Assembly (NCBI GenBank): GCA_002299195.1
Contig: DBOA01000221.1
Location: 1 to 10,343 of the forward strand
Length of the DNA stretch: 10,343 nt
Reading direction: 5' to 3'
From: Sphingomonadales bacterium UBA658
GTDB taxonomy: Bacteria; Pseudomonadota; Alphaproteobacteria; Sphingomonadales; Sphingomonadaceae
Numbering within the stretch: the stretch's first letter is position 1; every line of letters starts with the position of its first letter. Shown here piece after piece: positions 7,425 to 10,343 of this stretch. The notes under the pieces are model-generated. The model saw only the letters and a program-made list of their open reading frames with translations, was not told where the DNA came from and did not search any database. A program made the position numbers and the translations under genes.

Positions 7425-8561
7425 ATGGCGATGACATTGAACGACGACCAGAGCATGCTGCGCGAAAGCGCGCGTGATTTCATGGCGAGCGAAGCCCCCG
7501 TCACCCATTTCCGCAAATTTCGCGACATGGGTTGCAAGGATGGTTTTAGCCACGGCCTGTGGAAGCAGTTTGCCGAAATGGGCTTCACCGGCATCCTCAT
7601 TCCCGAGGCTGAAGGCGGGATGGGCATGGGCCAGATTGAGGCTGGAATCGTGTTGGAAGAAATTGGCCGTAACCTTTCGCCTTCGCCATTTCTGACGACA
7701 TCGGTGGCCGCTGTTGAGGCGTTGAAGCTGGCCGACAAGGCCATGCGTGACCGCTGGTTCCCCGGCATTTTGGCGGGCGAAACGGTTATCGGCATTGCGA
7801 TTGAAGAAGGCGTAAAGCACCGGCCCGAAAAAATTGCCTGCGTTGCCGAACGCAGTGGCAATGGTTTTAAGCTGACCGGGCATAAGCAATTTGTCGTGCA
7901 AGGCACGTCGTCGGACATGCTGATCGTCGCCGCACGGACCGCAGGTGCGGTGGGAGAGACCGACGGCCTGACATTGTTCGCCGTCGACAAGGATGCGGCG
8001 GGCCTGTCGATGGAGGCGGCACGTTTGGTCGATTCCGCAATGGCCGCGCATGTGAAACTCGACGGTGTTCAGGTGAATGCCGACGCTGTCATTGGTGACG
8101 TTGACGGCGGCTGGGCCGTGCTTTCCAAGATGCTGGACGCTGGCCGCGTTGGTGCTGCCGCCGAAATGGTCGGCGTTGGTACAGGCGCCATGGACATGAC
8201 GTTCGATTATCTGAAAACCCGCAAGCAGTTCGACCGCGTCATCGGCGAGTTCCAAGCGCTTCAGCACCGCGCCGCGCATCTTTATGGCGAAATGGAAGGC
8301 GCGCGTTCGATTGTGCTGAAGGCGCAATCGTTAATGGATGAAGGCCATGCCAAGGCGGAACTATATGTTGCCGCCGCCAAGGCGAAAGCCGGCCTCGCAT
8401 GCAATCTTGCGGTACGTGAAGGCGTGCAAATGCATGGCGGCATTGGCATGACCGATGAATATGACATCGGCCTCTATATGAAGCGCGACCGCGGGCTGAA
8501 CGAATTTTTCGGCGATGCATATTATCACGCAGACCGCGTGGCGACGATGAACGGTTATTGA
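7425..8561 (+). CDS. Acyl-CoA dehydrogenase family protein, probable non-catalytic partner subunit
   Basis: A 378-residue acyl-CoA dehydrogenase fold protein. It has the N-terminal helical domain with IPEAEGGMGMG, the TRKQFDRVIGEFQALQH segment that contributes to FAD contacts across subunits, and MHGGIGMTDEYDIG near the C-terminus. At the site where the partner has the catalytic Glu (IEGGT) this protein reads FFGDAYYH (361-368), so the base is missing. Its FAD loop also departs from the usual TEP-GSGSD pattern (AIEEGVKHRP). This split of features is known from alpha2-beta2 acyl-CoA dehydrogenases such as the mycobacterial ChsE pairs. Ribosome binding is by GGGAG at 7411-7415, inside the end of the upstream gene, which implies coupled expression. 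Starting at the ATG at 7431 instead would shorten it by two residues. Confidence 0.92.
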   Translation: MAMTLNDDQSMLRESARDFMASEAPVTHFRKFRDMGCKDGFSHGLWKQFAEMGFTGILIPEAEGGMGMGQIEAGIVLEEIGRNLSPSPFLTTSVAAVEALKLADKAMRDRWFPGILAGETVIGIAIEEGVKHRPEKIACVAERSGNGFKLTGHKQFVVQGTSSDMLIVAARTAGAVGETDGLTLFAVDKDAAGLSMEAARLVDSAMAAHVKLDGVQVNADAVIGDVDGGWAVLSKMLDAGRVGAAAEMVGVGTGAMDMTFDYLKTRKQFDRVIGEFQALQHRAAHLYGEMEGARSIVLKAQSLMDEGHAKAELYVAAAKAKAGLACNLAVREGVQMHGGIGMTDEYDIGLYMKRDRGLNEFFGDAYYHADRVATMNGY

Positions 8562-8582
8562 GACGAATTGGAAAAACAACCT

Positions 8583-8702
8583 TAGCCCTGAGCCGTCAAG
8601 GCGCAGCCTTGGCGAAAGTCGAAGGGCGTTGAGAGGTCCGCGCAACCGCTGGTTGGCACCCTTCGACGGACGCAGTCGCGTTGCGACAGCTGCTCAGGGC
8701 TA
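8583..8702. repeat. Nested intergenic palindrome with side hairpins (sphingomonad-type repeat)
   Basis: The element is bounded by a perfect 11-base inverted repeat, TAGCCCTGAGC (8583-8593) and GCTCAGGGCTA (8692-8702). Inside it a second perfect pair, GTCGAAGGG (8618-8626) with CCCTTCGAC (8659-8667), continues the axis. Each flank carries its own hairpin: CAAGGC-GCA-GCCTTG on the left and GTCGC-GTT-GCGAC on the right. The words CCCTGAGC and TCGAAGGG normally sit side by side in a repeat abundant in sphingomonad intergenic DNA; here they look separated by the inserted hairpins. No coding frame is supported between 8562 and 8738, so this element fills the gap between the dehydrogenase pair and the SDR gene. 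It may stabilise or process the transcript. Confidence 0.75.
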
Positions 8703-8738
8703 CGGTTCATACTGCTTATTTTGTGCAAAGGATTAGAC

Positions 8739-9533
8739 ATGGACATTCAAACTTTATTCAACCTCAATGGCCGCGTTGCGCTGGTGACCGGCGGATCGCG
8801 CGGAATCGGCAAGATGATTGTCGAAGGCTATTTGAAAGCGGGCGCGGCACGCGTGTACATCAGCGCGCGCAAGGTCGACCAAATCGAAGAAACCGTTGCC
8901 GAGTTTGGCAATCAGGTCATTGGCCTGCCCTGCGATCTGTCGACCGTTGACGGTTGCCTTTCACTCGCGGCACAAATTGCCGAGCGTGAGGAAAAGGTCG
9001 ACATTTTGGTGAACAATGCAGGTGCTGCATGGGGCGCCGACTTTGGTCAATTCCCCGAAGCGGGCTGGGACCGCGTAATGGACCTGAACGTCAAATCCTT
9101 GTTCTTCCTGACGCAAGCTTTGCATCCGCAGTTGAAAGCGGCAGCGACATTTGATCGGCCCGGCAAGGTCATCAACATCGCGTCGATTGACGGTCTGCGC
9201 ATCAATCCATGGCAAACCTACAGCTATCAGGCATCAAAGGCTGCGGTCATTCACCTGACCCGCCGTTTGGCCGCCGAGCTGGTCAAGGACAATATCCTTG
9301 TGTCGGGCATTGCGCCGGGCGCATTCCAGTCGGACATGAACAAAGCGGCGCGTGACCATGCCGATGCGGTCGGCAAAAATATCCCGTTCCCGCGCATCGG
9401 TACACCCGAAGATATGGCGGGACTCGCGATTTTCTTGGCGGCGCGTGCTGGCGATTATATCGTTGGCGAGACAATTGCGAGCGATGGCGGCATCGTCAAC
9501 GCATCGCTTCCGGGTAATGGAATTGCGCCTTAA
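8739..9533 (+). CDS. SDR-family oxidoreductase, RhlG-like
   Basis: A 264-residue classical short-chain dehydrogenase. TGGSRGIG is at 17-24, NNAG at 92-95, and the catalytic residues are N117, S149, Y163 and K167 (SYQASK). Arg44 (ISARK) after the second strand points to NADP(H). The overall sequence, including NNAGAAWGA and the GETIASDGG end, resembles the RhlG branch of beta-ketoacyl reductase-like SDRs, so 3-keto/3-hydroxyacyl reduction or oxidation is plausible. The ATG at 8739 is preferred over an in-frame TTG at 8721 because AAGGA at 8728-8732 is six bases from the ATG and the family starts there. It is the last gene of the plus-strand unit and is followed by a strong terminator. The 177-base gap before it holds the palindromic repeat. 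Confidence 0.93.
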   Translation: MDIQTLFNLNGRVALVTGGSRGIGKMIVEGYLKAGAARVYISARKVDQIEETVAEFGNQVIGLPCDLSTVDGCLSLAAQIAEREEKVDILVNNAGAAWGADFGQFPEAGWDRVMDLNVKSLFFLTQALHPQLKAAATFDRPGKVINIASIDGLRINPWQTYSYQASKAAVIHLTRRLAAELVKDNILVSGIAPGAFQSDMNKAARDHADAVGKNIPFPRIGTPEDMAGLAIFLAARAGDYIVGETIASDGGIVNASLPGNGIAP

Positions 9534-9586
9534 CGGCTATTTTTACGCTTGAATTCGAATGCATTTGACGCATTTCTGAGGAAATT

Positions 9587-9625
9587 AGGGTGAGTTGCAA
9601 AACGTGCAACTCACCCTATTCTTTT
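9587..9625 (+). terminator. Intrinsic terminator after the SDR gene
   Basis: AGGGTGAGTTGCA (9587-9599) and TGCAACTCACCCT (9605-9617) form a perfect 13-bp stem with a 5-base loop, followed by the U-rich tail ATTCTTTT. It lies 53 bases after the SDR stop codon and ends the plus-strand catabolic unit. Confidence 0.9.
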
Positions 9626-9630
9626 CGCAA

Positions 9631-9659
9631 TTGCAGCATAAACGCGCCGCTCCTATCTG
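9631..9659 (+). promoter_or_regulatory. Sigma70-like promoter for the small RNA
   Basis: TTGCAG (9631-9636) and TATCTG (9654-9659) are separated by exactly 17 bases. Each matches its consensus at four positions. The predicted start, an A near 9666, falls two bases before the first hairpin of the small RNA, and the promoter begins only six bases after the previous terminator's U-tract. Confidence 0.55.
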
Positions 9660-9665
9660 CGCCTC

Positions 9666-9779
9666 AACGGCAAGTGATTGCCGAAACACAGATTGACCGG
9701 GCGGCTCTCCTCCTCCTCTCTCCCTCGCCCCCGGACAATATTACGGCCTCCATGCACTGCGTGGAGGCCGTTTCTGTTT
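9666..9779 (+). ncRNA. Candidate small regulatory RNA with anti-Shine-Dalgarno loop (SuhB/MmgR-like)
   Basis: About 114 nt with its own promoter and terminator and no protein gene. Hairpin 1 is CGGCAA-GTGA-TTGCCG (9668-9683), a 6-bp stem with a GNRA-type tetraloop. Hairpin 2 closes through CCGGG (9697-9701) and CCCGG (9730-9734) and presents a large unpaired CU-rich loop (9705-9726) containing CCTCCTCC, which complements the GGAGG core of ribosome binding sites. Hairpin 3 is the terminator. Alphaproteobacteria have several such trans-acting sRNAs with CU-rich loops (the alpha-r8/MmgR/SuhB group and the Rhodobacter CcsR type), and a SuhB sRNA affecting a catabolic regulator has been reported in the sphingomonad Sphingopyxis granuli TFA. 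The expected action is blocking translation initiation of target mRNAs. Family membership is by architecture only. Confidence 0.68.
9743..9779 (+). terminator. Intrinsic terminator of the small RNA
   Basis: ACGGCCTCCA (9743-9752) and TGGAGGCCGT (9762-9771) form a 10-bp GC-rich stem, with the U-rich tail TTTCTGTTT following. It forms the 3' end of the CU-rich small RNA. Confidence 0.85.
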
Positions 9780-9826
9780 CACCCGAAAAGTTGTTCTCCA
9801 TATTGTCCACCGCGAACTGGCCCGCC

Positions 9827-9835
9827 TGTGGATAA
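9827..9835 (-). promoter_or_regulatory. Single consensus DnaA-box sequence
   Basis: TGTGGATAA is the exact reverse complement of the DnaA box TTATCCACA. An imperfect copy in the opposite orientation, TTGTCCACC, lies at 9803-9811. The two can also pair in RNA or as a cruciform (8 bp with one G-U). No cluster of boxes, AT-rich unwinding region or dnaA/dnaN neighbour is present, so this is not an origin. It could be a regulatory DnaA site just before the RNA upstream of purL, or chance. Confidence 0.25.
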
Positions 9836-9853
9836 GTCGCCTTTTAATGCTTT

Positions 9854-10220
9854 GTGCGACTCGAAAAGCATGAGACCTTAAGTCATCAGGCAGACAGGCT
9901 GAGACGCAAAGTGGAACCGGAAACGGGAAAGCAGAGCGGAACAGAGTGGATGCAGGATCACCAAATCAGCAGGCAATCGGTCGCAAGACTGGGAATGTGG
10001 CAGAGGCGGTGGGTACGAAGAAAACGAATATCATGTGCGGCTGATCGCAAGAAAAGCAACGCCAGATAGGATAGCCAAAGTACCAAGGTGAACCGAAAAG
10101 GCCTTTGGGTCAGATTGGGGAACCGGACGTCAGAACGCGGAAAGAATGGCCCTAGCGGCCAAGGACTTCCAAAATCAGACGCAGTGGGCGCTGGTAGCAA
10201 TACCAGCGCCCATTTATTTT
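9854..10220 (+). ncRNA. Unidentified structured RNA or leader upstream of purL
   Basis: This stretch has no credible protein frame but dense RNA-like structure on the plus strand. It is purine-rich with many GNRA loops: CCG-GAAA-CGG (9917-9926), a GCAA-capped hairpin at 9978-9991, and a GCAA-capped terminator. Longer-range pairs include GGTAC (10012-10016) with GTACC (10080-10084), or alternatively CCAAAG (10075-10080) with CTTTGG (10103-10108). GGAA (10139-10142) pairs with TTCC (10167-10170) enclosing TGGCC-CTAGC-GGCCA (10147-10161). The RNA ends in a 12-bp terminator 38 bases before the purL ATG. The 5' end is uncertain; TTTAAT at 9843-9848 is a possible -10 box without a clear -35. It does not match the RNase P, tmRNA, 6S or SRP RNA features I know. 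It may be a trans-acting sRNA or a cis-acting attenuator leader of purL. Confidence 0.5.
10185..10220 (+). terminator. Intrinsic terminator between the structured RNA and purL
   Basis: TGGGCGCTGGTA (10185-10196) and TACCAGCGCCCA (10201-10212) form a perfect 12-bp stem capped by a GCAA tetraloop, followed by TTTATTTT. It is a very strong terminator placed directly before the purL start, so purL needs either its own promoter in the 38-base gap or regulated read-through. Confidence 0.9.
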
Positions 10221-10258
10221 ATGTGGCACAAAAATCGCCGCATCGCTAAGGCCGTTTC

Positions 10259-10343
10259 ATGTCTGAAATCACGCCCCAAATCGTCGCCGACCATGGTCTC
10301 AATGAAGAAGAATATGCGCGCATTTTGCACGCCATGGGCCGTG
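10259..10343 (+). CDS. purL: Phosphoribosylformylglycinamidine synthase subunit PurL, N-terminus only
   Basis: Only the first 28 codons are in the window. The sequence begins MSEITPQIVADHGLNEEEY and continues with ARILHAMGR, matching the characteristic start of alphaproteobacterial PurL. PurL is the synthase subunit of the FGAM synthase complex (PurLQS), which converts formylglycinamide ribonucleotide to the amidine in the fourth step of purine biosynthesis. AAGG at 10248-10251 is seven bases from the ATG, supporting the start. No purS or purQ gene lies upstream here; the preceding 38 bases separate it from a strong terminator and show no clear -35/-10 pair. The identification rests on the N-terminal motif alone. 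Confidence 0.8.
   Translation, partial: MSEITPQIVADHGLNEEEYARILHAMGR

Noticed and set aside
8721..8738. TTG start six codons upstream for the RhlG-like SDR
   Set aside because: No ribosome binding site at proper spacing; AAGGA six bases before the ATG at 8739 fits, and the family begins there.
9590..9835. Open frame of 81 codons on the plus strand in the intergenic region
   Set aside because: It starts inside a terminator stem, crosses the sRNA hairpins and has no ribosome binding site or protein-like composition.
9854..10200. Open frames of 71-80 codons on both strands within the structured RNA
   Set aside because: No ribosome binding sites, no recognisable domains, and the sequence pattern (GNRA loops, paired arms, terminator) is better explained by RNA.
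9854..10220. Group II intron or HEARO (IscB omega-RNA) identity for the structured RNA
   Set aside because: The GTGCG near 9854 resembles a group II 5' end and ATGA at 9870-9873 resembles a HEARO insertion site. However, no domain V hairpin, reverse transcriptase or HNH/RuvC nuclease gene is present, and I cannot match either consensus. It is worth a covariance-model search but not callable.
9854..10220. RNase P RNA, tmRNA or 6S RNA
   Set aside because: The conserved GAGGAAAGTC/ACAGAA segments of RNase P, a tmRNA tag frame with a tRNA-like end, and the 6S size and bubble were all looked for and not found.

Overview
The window looks like a chromosomal segment of an alphaproteobacterium, most likely a sphingomonad. 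The grounds are a GC content that looks to be in the high fifties, enzyme sequences resembling sphingomonad homologues, an intergenic palindrome carrying the CCCTGAGC / TCGAAGGG words common in that group, and a purL start typical of alphaproteobacteria. No mobile element, tRNA, rRNA or CRISPR array was seen. Family calls come from reading motifs, not from database searches.

Positions 1-6047 hold a six-gene minus-strand operon. In transcription order it encodes an MFS/GPH-type cation symporter, an ACAD10/11-like acyl-CoA dehydrogenase, a zinc alcohol dehydrogenase, an aminoglycoside-phosphotransferase-fold kinase, and two short-chain dehydrogenases (the last runs off the left edge). Three of the junctions are 4-base stop/start overlaps. 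A kinase beside an ACAD10/11-like dehydrogenase is the pairing used to remove the hydroxyl from 4-hydroxyacyl-CoAs (LvaA/LvaC in Pseudomonas putida; fused in animal ACAD10/11). The operon therefore plausibly imports an organic compound and routes a hydroxy- or oxo-acyl-CoA into beta-oxidation. A good sigma70-like promoter reads into it, and a 14-codon reading frame lies just before the transporter gene.

Positions 6048-6259 form a divergent control region. Positions 6260-9533 run on the plus strand: two adjacent acyl-CoA dehydrogenase genes that look like the catalytic and non-catalytic subunits of one heteromeric enzyme, then an RhlG-like short-chain dehydrogenase. A 120-base nested palindrome separates the pair from the last gene, and a strong terminator follows it. 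The whole block reads as an acyl-CoA catabolism locus.

Positions 9618-10258 contain no convincing protein gene but look RNA-rich. First comes a compact small RNA (about 9666-9779) with its own promoter, three hairpins, a CU-rich anti-Shine-Dalgarno loop and an intrinsic terminator, resembling alphaproteobacterial SuhB/MmgR-type sRNAs. Next comes a purine-rich, apparently highly structured RNA of about 360 nt (about 9854-10220) ending in a 12-bp terminator only 38 bases before purL. I do not recognise it. It is either a free-standing sRNA or a leader controlling purL, and it is the best candidate in the window for something undescribed. The first 28 codons of purL (purine biosynthesis) close the window.
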